64,000 nt of DNA from Argyresthia goedartella. Taxonomy: Eukaryota > Arthropoda > Insecta > Lepidoptera > Argyresthiidae. The notes below the pieces were generated by a model. It searched no databases. It had not been told where the DNA came from and saw only the letters and a list, made by a program, of their open reading frames with translations. How positions within the stretch are numbered: position 1 is the stretch's first letter; each line of letters begins with the position of its first letter. The stretch spans positions 19,299,201 through 19,363,200 of the forward strand of contig OX463835.1 in NCBI GenBank assembly GCA_949825045.1, read 5' to 3'. This document shows, piece by piece, positions 10,661 through 21,916 of this stretch. Position numbers and translations under genes: made by a program.

Positions 10661-11093
10661 TCTTAAAGTTTTTAAGCGGTATATTTAGCTTAGCAATGAA
10701 CTCAGGGTTGGCTACGTTGATTTTTGCACCAGAATCAAAATATGCCCTGACTGGAATATCGTTAATTTCAACAGACTTAAAATATACATCATTTACCTCT
10801 GTTGTTACCATCTTCACGTTCTCCTTGTATGCTGCCGTGGATGAAGTACCTGTGGTTCTTTTGTTCGGTTTCAAGTAGCATTTCTCCGATACATGTCCTA
10901 GCTTCTTACAGTATATGCATTGCATGTTTTGGTTATTATTTTTAGGGCATCTTCTTACAGTGTGACCTGGTTCTTGACACAAGTAACACACCAACTCCTT
11001 TTTGTCCTTGTTAATAGACGCCGGTCTTTCTTCAAATGCTCTTAAATATGTTGGACGTTGAACTGGTATAGGCACTCTTTTGGCGTCCTCCAT
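10656..11093 (-). pseudogene. LTR retrotransposon Gag end plus retropepsin, truncated
   Basis: 145 residues on the minus strand from 11093. Two CCHC knuckles are visible, CYLCQEPGHTVRRC and CIYCKKLGHVSEKC, both with C-x2-C-x4-H-x4-C spacing. A protease start follows with the active-site motif YFDSGAKINV. The frame ends where the LINE RNase H piece is inserted, so most of the protease and all of reverse transcriptase and integrase are missing. The minisatellite at 11151-11565 lies just upstream of its start and may belong to the element's 5' untranslated region. Confidence 0.65.
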
Positions 11094-11150
11094 AAGGATA
11101 AATGGAAAATTTCGGTAATAATTTTATGATAAGGGAAATTATAAGTATAT

Positions 11151-11565
11151 TATGGGCCGTTAGTCCGACGATGAAACAGAGGACAATGTTAATTGTTTTA
11201 TAAGTATATATGGGCCGTTAGTCCGACGATGAAACAGAGGACGCTTTAACTTATTTTCTATCATATTATATTATGGGCCGTTAGTCCGACGATGAAACAG
11301 AGGACAGTGTTAATTGTTTTATATGTATATTATGGGCCGTTAGTCCGATGATGAAACAGAGGACGCTTTAACCTATTTTATATCATATTATATTATGGGC
11401 CGTTAGTCCGACGATGAAACAGAGGACAATGTTAATTGATATATATGTATATTATGGGCCGTTAGTCCGACGATGAAACAGAGGACGCTTTAACTTATTT
11501 TATATTATATTATATTATGGGCCGTTAGTCCGACGATGAAGCAGAGGACAGTATAACTATATAAG
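11151..11565. repeat. Seven-unit minisatellite with two alternating spacers
   Basis: Seven copies of a nearly invariant core (TGGGCCGTTAGTCCGACGAT followed by GAAACAGAGGAC) begin at about 11151, 11210, 11272, 11331, 11394, 11453 and 11516. Spacers alternate: odd units carry RRTGTTAATTG-type sequence (degenerate in the seventh), even units GCTTTAACYTATTTTAT. Steps are 59, 62, 59, 63, 59 and 63 bases, so the true repeat is a dimer of about 121-122 bases, a small higher-order array. Confidence 0.95.
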
Positions 11566-13335
11566 TATGGATTTATCGGAACAGAAATGGAAAGACAGAT
11601 TTTGAGACATGACAGACTTATTTGAACAACCAATAATGGTTTCATTTTTTTTTTTTTCAGAATTTACCAAGTTGCACAACGTATGAAGACGTATAAAATA
11701 GAATTAATAGCATTTTTTTTTTCTCTAATTTGTATGGAACCATATTTGGTCAGGATGGACGAACTAATAAGCAAGGCGTCCTAATTTTGTATAATTTCAA
11801 TAATTTATTTAATTTTCATAACGTCATACGTTGATGTGTATGGGCGTTCGCAAAATACGGCGAGTCGGGAGAATCGACGTGTGTGGGCGGCGCGGCGGCG
11901 CAAGGCGATGGGTGGAAGAAAAAGATGGCGGCAGAGGGCTGGTGTTGAAAAAGAACGAAAAAACAGGGAAGAGGAGAATAAATAAAACGAAATATAGTGG
12001 CGTATTGAAAGTAATAAGACAAACAAGATAGGTTCTCTAAATCATTTTGATTCTAATTACCACCTAATTACATAAAGACATTCGAAATTGTCGCTAAGGA
12101 AGAAATACTCAGTGACTCGCTAAAGCATTACCTACACTTGCAGGAATGGATTTTGACTCAATGTATGAATAGTTCAGATATAAGTATTATAGCATCATGC
12201 TTTTTAAACGGGGTGGTATTAGCATGATAAGCTCACGGAATTAATTATTTCATATTCCAATGAGCTAATTTTAATTACTGTATGAGACTGAGACGACGAG
12301 TCAACAGACCAAAATTAGTAAGTTGATACATAGATATTTATTTATTTATTTATTACATAGGTATGATGTAGAGCATTACAAGCGAATGCGCTGCACTAAA
12401 AACAAATATAGGTAAAGGGTAATGCATATTTACATGTATATTTCAAATCAGGTTCCATTATAAATAAAGCACAATACAATTTAAACAACAATATACACAA
12501 TAAAAGCCAATTTAATTTAAATTCAATATTGTCAGATAATGTCAAGGTATGTCAGATAATGTCAAGGTAAGGATTAAAAACTGAGATGTCAAAATATATA
12601 CAAATACAAATAAATATAAATACAAATAAATTTATTACGTAAAAATAATGATACACGTTAACATAAGTAGCAGTTACAAATAAGCAGTACTAGACTATTA
12701 TAGTCCATCTCTGTGTAAGTCAATAGTAGTAACAGTGACCCCACACTAGGCATGGCCTGTATCGTGGGACTTCTAAATCCAACTCAATGTGATCAACTAA
12801 TAAAGTACTTCTTGAAGGACATTCAATTCTAAAGATGCAGCTGCTAATCTTAGCTAACTGAGGGTCGTTTAGGTATTGAATGACTTGTTTACGAAATGGT
12901 GGCAGATTAATACGTGTTAACACAAGGTCTTTGGCTCATATATGCGCAACCCCCGTTGACTGCTTAGTCTCAGATCTGTGTCCAGGGTACCTTGGTCATC
13001 GTTTACTTAAATATAAATCTTATCATAAAGCAAATACGTGTTTTATTCCTTGTTCTCGATTCCCAAAGAAATAATCTACCATAAACAATATTCAAATTGT
13101 AAGTGTAAGTTGGCCAAACTGCTGTATTCAAATTTGAAAATCGTTACGGTTGCAACAGTCACAGCGATTGCTCAGTTTCGATCAGTGCTCCTAAAAAAGT
13201 TATATTTTTGTGAGAAATTCATTGGAAAGGTAAGTGCATTTTACTTTTTATGATTATTTACATAATAAGGAACCTAAATTGTTAGAAATACGCATAAATT
13301 CTTCTGAAATATTGATATCAATGAAAAATAAAGAT
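11566..13335. other. Non-coding stretch with low-complexity DNA
   Basis: No gene recognised. A short GC-rich patch (11830-11960) gives overlapping open frames on both strands without family features. There are an ATTT-type microsatellite near 12335-12355, a direct duplication of GTCAGATAATGTCAAGGTA near 12530-12570 and an ATACAAATA-type tract near 12598-12632. The open frame at 12720-12923 on the minus strand is not recognisable. Confidence 0.5.
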
Positions 13336-14270
13336 TCAATAGTCAATAGTCAATAGTCAAAGTACTTTATTACTGTAGATATTTACATATACTTAGCAAA
13401 CGTCATTTTTTGCCTCTTCTCTACATTGGACCACTGTGGGAGAAGAAGGGCGTAGAAACTCCCACAGATTGATTTTTAGATCTCTTTTAAAAATAGGTTG
13501 TGCTTAACTAATACAAATATGAAAAATTTAATTGTTATGATTAATAAGCAGGAATAAATAATTACAAAATTATTAACAGCAAGGTCTGTGTTGAGCCAGA
13601 TTAACCCCATACAGTCCTGTCATTTAAGTAATCTTGAACATTGTAATATCCCTTTTTCGACAAAGTTGCTTTAACATGCTTTTTAAATTGCTCAAGTGGC
13701 AATTTCATAATCTCCAGAGGTATCTTATTGTAGTAGAGAATGCACTGACCCTTGAAAGAATTGCTAACCTTCGCGAGTCTAAAACGGGGCGCACATAGTC
13801 TGTGATTATTTCTTAGGTAAACATTACAGCTATCGCTAAGTTTGGAAAATGTTGTAAGGTTCTTGCGTACATACATTATATTTTCTAAAATAAATTGACT
13901 AGCTACTGTTAGTATGTCAATTTCTTTAAAAAGCTCTCTTAATGAGTCTGTTCGTTTTAAATTATAAATTGCTCGAATAGCTCTTTTCTGTAAAATAAAA
14001 ATAGTTTGAATATCCGCTGCTTTCCCCCACAACAAGATACCATAGGACATCACACTATGAAAGTAACTAAAATATACTAGCCTAGATGTAGCCACATCCG
14101 TGCTTTGTCTGATGTTCCTAACAGCGTAAGCCGCAGAACTTAATTTACCAGCCAATTTATCTATGTGGGGTCCCCACTGCAATTTGCTATCAATGGTTAT
14201 TCCAAGAAACTTCGTATCATTTACTAATTCTAACGTGCTGTTGTCTAACACTAAACTGGTCTCAACTTGC
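13336..14270 (-). mobile_element. 5'-truncated LINE, same family as LINE-A
   Basis: The minus-strand frame 14251-13601 (216 residues) is the end of the reverse transcriptase and C-terminal domain (FLGITIDSKLQWGPHIDKL, then GYYNVQDYLNDRTVWG). It is homologous to the LINE-A C-terminus. A 3' UTR with ACCACTGTGGGAGAAGAAGG follows. The element ends in a tail of TTGACTA units, seen on the plus strand as CAATAGT repeats at 13337-13362. It is truncated 5' of about 14270. It is the best intact reference for the split LINE-E between 31.4 and 45.65 kb. Confidence 0.85.
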
Positions 14271-14855
14271 CTGACATTTGGAAGTGAGAATTTGATTGAC
14301 TGTCGCTACGAGTTGTAATGAGACGCTATGTTCAGAGTGTTATTTCGCGTGTTTCTTTACAATATCTGCACAACATTGTCAGAAATTAAAATTTTACATG
14401 AAAGGGCATTGAAATACACTCACACATACATACGAAGTCCGCCATTTTTTTCACGTCTCTACACGATTTTGAAACGGACCGTTAGGGATATACAGTATGC
14501 TCCCAGAATTCAATTTATACTCTAGTATATATTGAATTCTGTAAAACGTATTTTGTGATAAATATTGAGTTCTATCTTACGCGACCAATTTAGATTTATA
14601 CCTGAAGAATATTTTGGTCATGATCTACTGCTGCAGCCAGGAGTGTCTTCTCATGAGGGAACTCCTCAACGGTGAACAGCTCCGTCACGAAACTTTGTAT
14701 CAGTCTTGTATTTAGATAGCGGAACCTGATTTTTGTCATGATCTACTTCTCCAACCAGGATTCTCACATATTTGTATATCGTATCTAAATATGAGTAACG
14801 TGCATTGTACGTTTTTATTTTTATTGCTTACAGAAAAATGCATTTACATTAACAT
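14271..14855. other. Non-coding, small hairpin and diverged direct repeat
   Basis: No gene. A hairpin with arms CAGAATTCAAT / ATTGAATTCTG lies at about 14503-14541. A phrase TTTGGTCATGATCTACTGCTGCAGCCAGGAGT near 14610 is repeated in diverged form near 14735 (TTTTGTCATGATCTACTTCT and following). This looks like the wreck of a small repeat unit. Confidence 0.45.
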
Positions 14856-14876
14856 GTGCTTGTTTACCAGAAAAAA

Positions 14877-15207
14877 ATGGATACCCCTAGTACGAGCGGA
14901 CTTCCCAAACACCTTACCGTGGGCAAAAAGGTGGTCGTTACCCCTCAAGGAAGTTTAATAGTGACAGAGGATGTATTGTTGGAAAGAACTGTTTCAGGGA
15001 GAATAAGAGTAAGTAACAATATTCTTCTAGTGCTTCTAATTTTAAGATATTTATAAGAATTTACAATAGCGAAGGTACCTTATGTTTATTTTACAGAGTT
15101 TTTGTCCTGAAACCATAAGCGTGGGGGAAGGGGTATCCCTTATAGACGAGTGCAGAGCCAATTTCAGACCCCGCAATCTTTTTCCTACAGAAGATGATAA
15201 TGAAACT
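14877..15207 (+). CDS. Two phase-0 exons of an unrecognised gene
   Basis: Exon 1 runs from ATG 14877 (just after a TTTACCAG acceptor) to 15008, 44 codons, followed by GTAAGT. Exon 2 runs from 15097 (after TTTTACAG) to 15207, 37 codons, followed by GTAAGC. Both end exactly on codon boundaries, which supports real splicing. The peptide starts MDTPSTSGLPKHLTVGKK and has no motif I recognise. The following exon is not obvious. The next coding-like sequence is a piggyBac C-terminus, so these could be 5' exons of a piggyBac-derived gene or unrelated host exons. Function unknown. Confidence 0.45.
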
Positions 15208-15254
15208 GTAAGCATGGTTTTTAATTTAATAAATCTACTTCATCATCATCGTGT

Positions 15255-15589
15255 GGGTAGAGAGGTACAATTTTGAAAGTCGTGTGCATGTTTATACCTT
15301 AATGTTTTATGTGGAAGAGCTACTCGCGCAAACCGGTGGCGACAACGACATTCGGCAGCGTCAAGGTGACCCTCTTGGAAGATTAGATAATTCGCTTGCT
15401 CACTTTCCTGAGCACAAAGAGGTTACTCAAGAGCGAACATCAAAACAAGTACGGTACCAGAGAGGACGTTGCGTTCGGTGCGCTGCAAAAAAGCAAAGAT
15501 CGCAAAGTAACATCCAGTGCAGCACCTGCAAAGTTTTTCTTTGTGTTGGCCAATGTTGGATCGAATTTCATAATTTAGTTAATTTGTAA
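15255..15589 (+). pseudogene. piggyBac transposase C-terminal cysteine-rich domain
   Basis: The frame ends with RCVRCAAKKQRSQSNIQC, then CKVFLCVGQCWIEFH. This is the Cys-rich zinc-binding domain that closes piggyBac transposases and binds their terminal repeats. The preceding EELLAQTGGDNDIRQRQGDP also fits the region just before it. The catalytic DDD domain is absent, so this is a 5'-truncated relic, a MITE, or the last exon of a gene spliced from the exons at 14877-15207. No TTAA-flanked ends were identified. Confidence 0.6.
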
Positions 15590-17976
15590 TATAAGTACCT
15601 ATTGATATTTAATATTTTAAATAAAACAATACTATCTCTTTCTTATCTAATTATGTATTAAGTACATTATATATTTCATATATACCTACATATTTTATGC
15701 ATTGATATTTATTCAGGTATCGTTAGTTAATGTAGTCTGTTATTGCTTCATTTAGAATTTATTAAATTGTGCAAGTCATATCTGCCCCCTTTTAGTTAAA
15801 TCTCGCTTTTCTAGGTCTGCTGGAATAAATTTATTTTTAAAAATAAGCAGTTCCTTTTGTCTTTTTTACTTTTTGTATATTTTCCATTTTTCATTTCCAG
15901 TACCGACCCTACTATACCCTACTTACCCTACGCTACCTTACCCTTCCTTACTCAACTCTACCCTACCCTACTCCACCCTACCCTACCCTTCTCCACCCTA
16001 ACCCCACCGTATGTCCGTCTCCTGGTTATAAGCTACTTCATCACCAATTTTCAGCCATATCGGTTTAGTCATTCTTATAGATGACCTAGCTCGAGAACTT
16101 TAGATATAGATTTGTAAAAATAAAGAATACATATATTTGTAAGTAATATTCTATGTTTCATTTCTCCAAATATGAACAACCTGTATACTGGCACACATCT
16201 GAGCCAAAGCATACTGGTGTCTACTTGTCAGGCCCAAATCTGAGACTAAGCAATTAGGAGACTACAGAAGGACGCCATCTTGGATTAGATCTGAGACAAA
16301 GCAGTTGATCAGTCAGGCGAGTCACCAACACATGCACAAAATGCATGATCCAGATACTTATAAAATCTTACAATATTTTATCGGTTTTCTAAAATGTTAT
16401 CTATGAAAGCTATGATAGTGTAAATGCAATAAGGACGACCTTTTTTTCAGCTTGCAACACACATATTTTCGTATGCATAGACTAAAACATATGGGGAACA
16501 AAAATCAAATAAAAAAAGTTAGGTCAAAACGTACTCCTTTCTAATTTTGAAAAAGAAATACGTAAAAATTGATGTCAAAGTTCAGTGTGAAGAAATGCAA
16601 AATGTCGAAATTGTGAATTTTGTTTACCAGTGAGTTTCAGTGATATTTTTAGGTTTTCAACTGCTAGAAAGAAGTAGTGTTTTATGCAATTGATTGTTCA
16701 GGAATAATGGATGTATCAAATAATAAATAAAACAAAACATTGTTTATAAAATGTGTTGAAAATCGTTCATGTTGAGCAATGGCTGACATTTTCATTCGAT
16801 GTCTGTGTTCAAGGGCCTATGGAATATAAATCACCAATTTATAATCATTACGAAAATATGCATATAATTCTTTATTTATCAAGCTTTTAGGAACACGAAT
16901 CAGTTTTGTTTCTGCCTAGCAATTTTATTGAGAAATTAAATAATTTCCAAAACGCGACGCGCGCGCCCTTTCGCCTCGCGAATCTCTCGCAGTTTACGGG
17001 TACATTTGTGCGCAGCTCGCTCGCGCACCAAAGGTTAATGTATGTTTTAACAATAGGAAACATAAGCCGCGGGAAAACCGGGATTCACAGATCGATTAGA
17101 ATACGGCACCGATTCTATGTGGCCCCAAAAAAAAAACAGTCGGATTACAACATTAGAAGCGGGAGGTTGCGTGCCTGCTGCACGGCGACGACGCGAAGTC
17201 CGAAACATCGAACCACAGCACGGAAGTTCGTCTTCGTTGTGAAAAGAGGTAAGTACATACCTACCCACCTGAAAACTGAAATAAAATTGCAATGTAATAT
17301 TTGCTTTGCATTACGTACATTATATAGCTGCATAATAATAGATTATTTGCAATTTGGCGCCTTTAATGTTACATTTGTGAAACGTTAATTTTATTGCTTA
17401 AAGCTGCAAATCCTTTTTTTTTTGTTTAGTAAAGAAGTATTGAGGCTTTTTCCCATCCGTTTTCATTTAAAAATGCCTCTGGATGCAGCTGGAATGTAGG
17501 CGAAAATGTAGGCGGTCGGTTAACTGTGCCCATGAGTGTATACTTATTCAGTGAAACAACATTTTATGTAGAATCAGTCCAGGTCCATCAATCAAGATAA
17601 TTAAATACCTACTAATGAAATACTGGTAATATAGTTCATGAAATATGCTTGGGGCATATTCCCGGGCAGGGCACGTTTTCCCAGTAAAGAAGGGAATTTT
17701 CGCTTATATTGAATACAATTACACCAAATGTGAATAAAGTAAGTTAAAACATGTTTCTGAACGTAACTCATCACACCACTCATATTTCAAAAAGGCAACA
17801 CTTTTTAGAACGAGTCATTCCTATGTGGGATTCCCCTAGCTAGCTCTGTTATGTGGGAATAGCTAATTTTGTAGTTACTGAGTTGGCAACACTGTGCGTG
17901 CGTGCGCGCACCAGTTCTCTGTGTTCTGGCGACGGGATACGTTGTGTTGTCACGAAGTATTGTACTGCGTCAAAAA
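15590..17976. other. Intergenic, CCCTA-rich tract and GC-rich patch
   Basis: A degenerate pyrimidine tract of CCCTA/CCCTT units spans 15901-16005. It does not match the insect telomere unit TTAGG. A GC-rich patch (16950-17230) lies within an open frame 16906-17388 that has no recognisable domain; I do not call it a gene. The rest is AT-rich. Confidence 0.5.
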
Positions 17977-18402
17977 ATGGATACCGAGGAGAAGCTAATT
18001 GTCGTGGTACAGCAATACCAATGTTTATATAAATCGGACTCGACATATTATATGAATAAGCAAGCTAAGAATAATGCGTGGGAAAAAGTGTGCGCCGAAA
18101 TGAAGATATCTGGTAAGAATTAAGCATAATTTATTGTGCATTTTGGATTATACCCACTATAACCTTAAATTTACTATCTTAAAATCTAGGTAGTGCCTCC
18201 GCAGCCGGCGCCGGCTTCAATTTATGTGATTAGGAGTTTTGGAGCCGGCAGTGCACATGGGTGGGTATGTTAGCAGCACTGCATCAAGTGTCCGTCAATG
18301 TCAAAATGAGGTTGGAGTGCATCTGTCGCATCCAAATGTTTAAATTGGCCATTCAATCAAATGCCTAGCCATTTAATTGAATGGCTAATTTTCATTGCGA
18401 CA

Positions 18403-18609
18403 TATCCATTGGGGCGCTATGGCAAAATACGTAGTAAATTTCGACACAAAAAAGGACCTAAAAATATTCGACTCCAAAATTATACTAATCCCAAACACAC
18501 ATTTGGGACTAATCGGGACGCGGAGATATGGGGGTTGCGGGGAGTTGCGGTCTCTCTTTTTTGGCTCGTAATTTTTCCAAGTCTTTTTTTCATAGCGCCC
18601 TAAAGGATA
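18403..18609. mobile_element. 207-bp MITE
   Basis: The left end TATCCATTGGGGCGCTATG and the reverse complement of the right end, TATCCTTTAGGGCGCTATG, match at 17 of 19 positions. There is no coding capacity. A separate near-perfect hairpin lies just to the left (about 18349-18385, GCCATTCAATCAAATG paired with CATTTAATTGAATGGC). The superfamily is unclear. Confidence 0.6.
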
Positions 18610-18615
18610 CACAGT

Positions 18616-18823
18616 GACCTTTGTGGCGCAGCGGTTGCGCATCTGACTACCATGCGAGAGGTCCCGGGTTCGAATCCCGGCTGGGGACAACAAAAAAAAC
18701 CCCAGGTCTTGGATGTTTACATGTTTGTGATGTCGCTGTTTCTGGTTCCCACGACACAGGGTATCCTAGTGTGGGGCCAGAAGCAATGTATGTGCCTGTA
18801 TGTAAATGTTTATGTTTATGTTT
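18616..18823 (+). mobile_element. tRNA-derived SINE
   Basis: The head has an A-box-like TGGCGCAGCGGTTGCGC and a perfect pol III B box GGTTCGAATCC at 18667-18677. A body (CCACGACACAGGGTATCCTA, GGGGCCAGAAGCAATGTATG) and a tail of TTTATG units follow. A second copy lies in reverse at 59724-59871. This is not a functional tRNA gene: the anticodon arm region is not tRNA-like downstream and the body is unrelated. Confidence 0.85.
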
Positions 18824-20785
18824 GGTTGTGCCGGCTACCGAATCGGCGGCTGGCGCCGGCTTCGGAGGAACGTCCTTAAATCAGCCTAAACTCTATTCAA
18901 CACGTCTAATCATTTCATTTTGCCACGGTACCGCTCCATTCTGAGAATTAAAATAAAACTTGAATTTGTCTCTTATTACCTCTTGTTGAACATGAATGTT
19001 TTGCAAAATACTATTACCTAGCGGTGTGACTTCTTCTGCCTCATTGTGAATAAGTATGTCTTCTTCTATCTCGTTATGAATAGGGATATTTTCCAATTGA
19101 TCATGAGTGCGTAAGTAACTATGCAAACAAGTACATGCAAGTATCATGAAGTCCAGATATTTTGGTTGCATCCTGATCTTTTTTTGAAAAACCTCAAATT
19201 TTTGTGAGAGTATTCCAAAACTGCTTTCTACTATCCGCCTTGCGCGGCTTAAACGATAATTGAATATTTTCTTCTCATCATCCCCCGTTACTTGGCTGCC
19301 TGGATAGGGTCTCATCATGTGCTTAGATAGTGGAAAAGCTTCGTCTCCTACGAAAACATGAGGCATTTTCTCTGTATTGCCAGGCAAACATTTATTAGGC
19401 GGAATGCATAGTGAATCGGTTTGTAGTAATTGCCCCAATTTGGATCCGCTTAAAATGCCGCTGTCGCTATTACGTCCATATGCTCCTATATCGACTACAA
19501 CAAATTTATAATTTGCGTCAGCTACAGCTAATAAGACAATACTGAAAAACCTTTTGTAGTTAAAATAGAGACTGCCGCTATTCCAGGGTGCTCTTATATT
19601 AACGTGTTTCCCGACTATGGCTCCTATACAATTAGGAAAATTCCATTGAGTTTTAAATTCTTCTTCTATTTTGGTCCATAGCTCAAGTGTTGGTTTTGGC
19701 ATAAACAGTGGCTGTAAATGCTTCCATATAGCAGCGCAAGTTTCGTTAACAATCGTATTTACAGTACTGTATCCCATCCGATAACTGTGAGCTATATGGA
19801 TAATAGTTTATGAACACCTTATCAGCTATTAATTTTAGCATATAAATAATAATTATAATGAAGCTTTACAGCTGATGGCAGTTGTCAAAAATCTGGAACA
19901 AAACAAAGATAACAAATTATCATAATTAACCAGTTGTTTTTTTTTCAGCGCCCGATTGTCAAAAATTATGGAAAAAAATTCGAGATAGCTACCGGAAGAG
20001 TATTCAATCGAAGCAAAATAGAAGTGGTTCTGCAAGGACAAACGATCGACCCATAAGATTTGAAAAAGAACTGGAATTTATCAAAACCTACCTTCAAAAA
20101 AGGCCACAAATTTCCAATTTGGCGAGTCCACCAGAGGATTCATCTACAGATGCTGAATCGCAATTTGAGCTGAGTGCTGAATCGTCGTCTGTTCCATCAC
20201 CGCGACCAAAGTCAACATTATCGAATTTTACCTCCACTTCCCACAATGAACAGCAATCTCCAAAAATGTCGAATATGTTATACGAGCAGTATTTAATATC
20301 CAAGGAAAACAATAATGATCCAACATTGAGCTTTTTTATGACCATGGGCCGAACGGTTAGATTGATGCCACAAAATATTCAAGCCAAAATGAAGCGCGAA
20401 ATCTTTCGCATTGTAAATGAAGCCGAGATAATGCTTTCCGATGAATGTCGTGACTTTAATGATGGCATACCATCTACTACAAAAAATACAACCACACTGT
20501 GGCAAACTTTCGCAGAAAACAGCGTTAGGACACCTACTAGTGATAATAGCCATCCTAATTCGCTTTCAACTTTCGCACCTCCACCGCCACCACCTCCTGT
20601 CGATAATATCTACTCCAATCAGACATCTGTCGCACCTCCACTGCCACCATCTCCTGTCGATAATATCTACTCTAATCAGACTTTATCTTTCGCACCTCCA
20701 CCACCACCATCTCCTGTCGATAATAACTATTATGATGAGACTTTATCTTTCGCTCCTCAATCTAGCTTAAACAGTTTTATAAAAA

Positions 20786-21184
20786 ACCGGTCAAGTGCGA
20801 GTCGAAATCGCGCACGAAGGGTTTCGTACCACCGTTCAATGGAAGCGATGGTGTGGAGTGAATAGTTTGGATTTTACACAGCAAAATATTGTTTACAAAG
20901 TTATTGGTGCGGTTACTTTCACACTCCATGTACGTAACCAGGTGCATCCATAAGTTTGTATGTAGTATTGAAAGAATTGTTGTAAGGGAGCCCCCTTAAA
21001 TATTTCTTTTATCCTGTTTTTTAGTATTTGTTGTTATAGCTGCAACATAAATACATCATCTGTGAAAATTTTAACTGTCTAACTATCACGGTTCGTGAGA
21101 TACAGCCTGGTGACAGACGGACGAACGGACAGCGGAGTCTTAATAATAGGGTCCCGTTTGGAACCCTTCGGGTACGGAACCCTA
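20786..21184 (+). repeat. Lepidopteran-type interspersed repeat (CAAGTGCGAGTCG family)
   Basis: It begins CCGGTCAAGTGCGAGTCGAA and ends with GGGTACGGAACCCT after GACAGACGGACGAACGGACA. I know this pattern from many moth and butterfly genomes, where the repeat is non-coding. Here it lies inside exon 2 of the Harbinger C MADF gene and is flanked by A-rich duplicated sequence. A second, diverged copy of the head is at about 26430. Confidence 0.65.
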
Positions 21185-21881
21185 AAAATGAACTCGGTTA
21201 AGACATCTCTTGCTGCGAATGAGATAGGCACTGTACCTCAAACATTTTCTTACAATCCATCAAAGTTTTACACAAAGAAGTCTACAGTCACCCGAAGCTA
21301 TGAGACACCTCATGCAGCTAATAGATATTTATCTATGGACCCACCGTCGCCTTACATACCAAGCTCTGCTCTCGCTGCGAACGAGACAGGCACTGCACCT
21401 AAAACACTTTCTTACAACCCATCAAAGATTTGCACAAAGAAGTCTAGAGTCACCCGAAGCTGTGATACACCTCATGCAGCTAATAGGTATTCATCTATAG
21501 ACCCACCGTCGCCTATACCAAGCTCTGTTTCCAGGCAACAATCTTCCCAAATGAATATGAGTGAATCTTTAGAATACGAGTACAACAACATGTAATCTTG
21601 TTTTTTTTTACTTACAAATAAATCACTTACAAATAAATACATTGATTAAAAATAACATGTTGTTAAATGTCATTTCGTATACAAGTATTTCATCCCAATA
21701 TCCATTTTAATGGAGGAGTTTCGTGAAAAGGAAATGTAAGATTTAATTTTGTTGAAAGGGGTATATTACTTTCGAGTTGAAAACGAAGTGGAAAATTCGT
21801 AAAAAAAAACGAGGTTGAGATGTTGATGGGGATAGGTTCTCTATCGTTAGCCGAGTCTGAAAAAGTGAAAATAAAAGCAAT

Positions 21882-21916
21882 TATGTATGTATGTATGTCT
21901 GTCTGTCTGTCTGTAT
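21882..21916. repeat. TATG/TCTG microsatellite
   Basis: ATGTATGTATG passing into TCTGTCTGTCTGTCTG. Located between the end of the MADF-C frame and transposase exon 1. Confidence 0.9.

Larger units (their letters stand above)
18193..18871. repeat. Small inverted-repeat element carrying a MITE and a SINE
   Basis: The left end TGCCTCCGCAGCCGGCGCC and the reverse complement of the right end, TTCCTCCGAAGCCGGCGCC, are near mirror images. The segment lies in the intron of the Harbinger C MADF gene. Inside are a MITE (18403-18609) and a tRNA-derived SINE (18616-18823). Target duplication is unclear, so the unit is tentative. Confidence 0.4.
17977..21595 (+). pseudogene. Harbinger C MADF/BESS-like protein gene (2 exons), broken by a MITE
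   Basis: Exon 1 is 17977-18112 (MDTEEKLIVVVQQYQCLYK), exon 2 starts at 19949 after TTTTTCAG. The joined reading gives a MADF DNA-binding domain, with CQKLWKKIRDSYRKSIQSKQ across the second half. Such proteins pair with the Harbinger transposase to bind the ends and bring it to the nucleus. A middle region around SFFMTMGRTVRLMPQNIQ fits a BESS-like interaction motif. Three Pro-rich repeats (PPPPPVDNIYSNQT type) follow. The frame then runs into a repeat at 20786-21184 and stops at 20865. The original C-terminus resumes at about 21188 with a tandem duplication of about 55 residues and ends at 21595. The intron contains transposase exon 2 on the other strand. Confidence 0.7.

Noticed and set aside
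11151..11565. CRISPR-like array of a conserved repeat with spacers
   Set aside because: Spacers are only two sequences in alternation and the genome is eukaryotic; it is a dimeric minisatellite.
15901..16005. Telomere-like CCCTA repeats
   Set aside because: Units are degenerate CCCTA/CCCTT and do not match the insect TTAGG repeat; treated as simple sequence.
16906..17388. 160-residue open frame
   Set aside because: No domain, basic composition from a GC-rich patch, no splice or promoter support.
18616..18690. Apparent tRNA gene with B box
   Set aside because: The head is followed directly by a SINE body and tail that recur at 59724-59871. The cloverleaf is not complete, so it is the SINE promoter.
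20441..20770. His/Leu-rich ORF
   Set aside because: Frame shadow of the Pro-rich repeats of the MADF-C protein.
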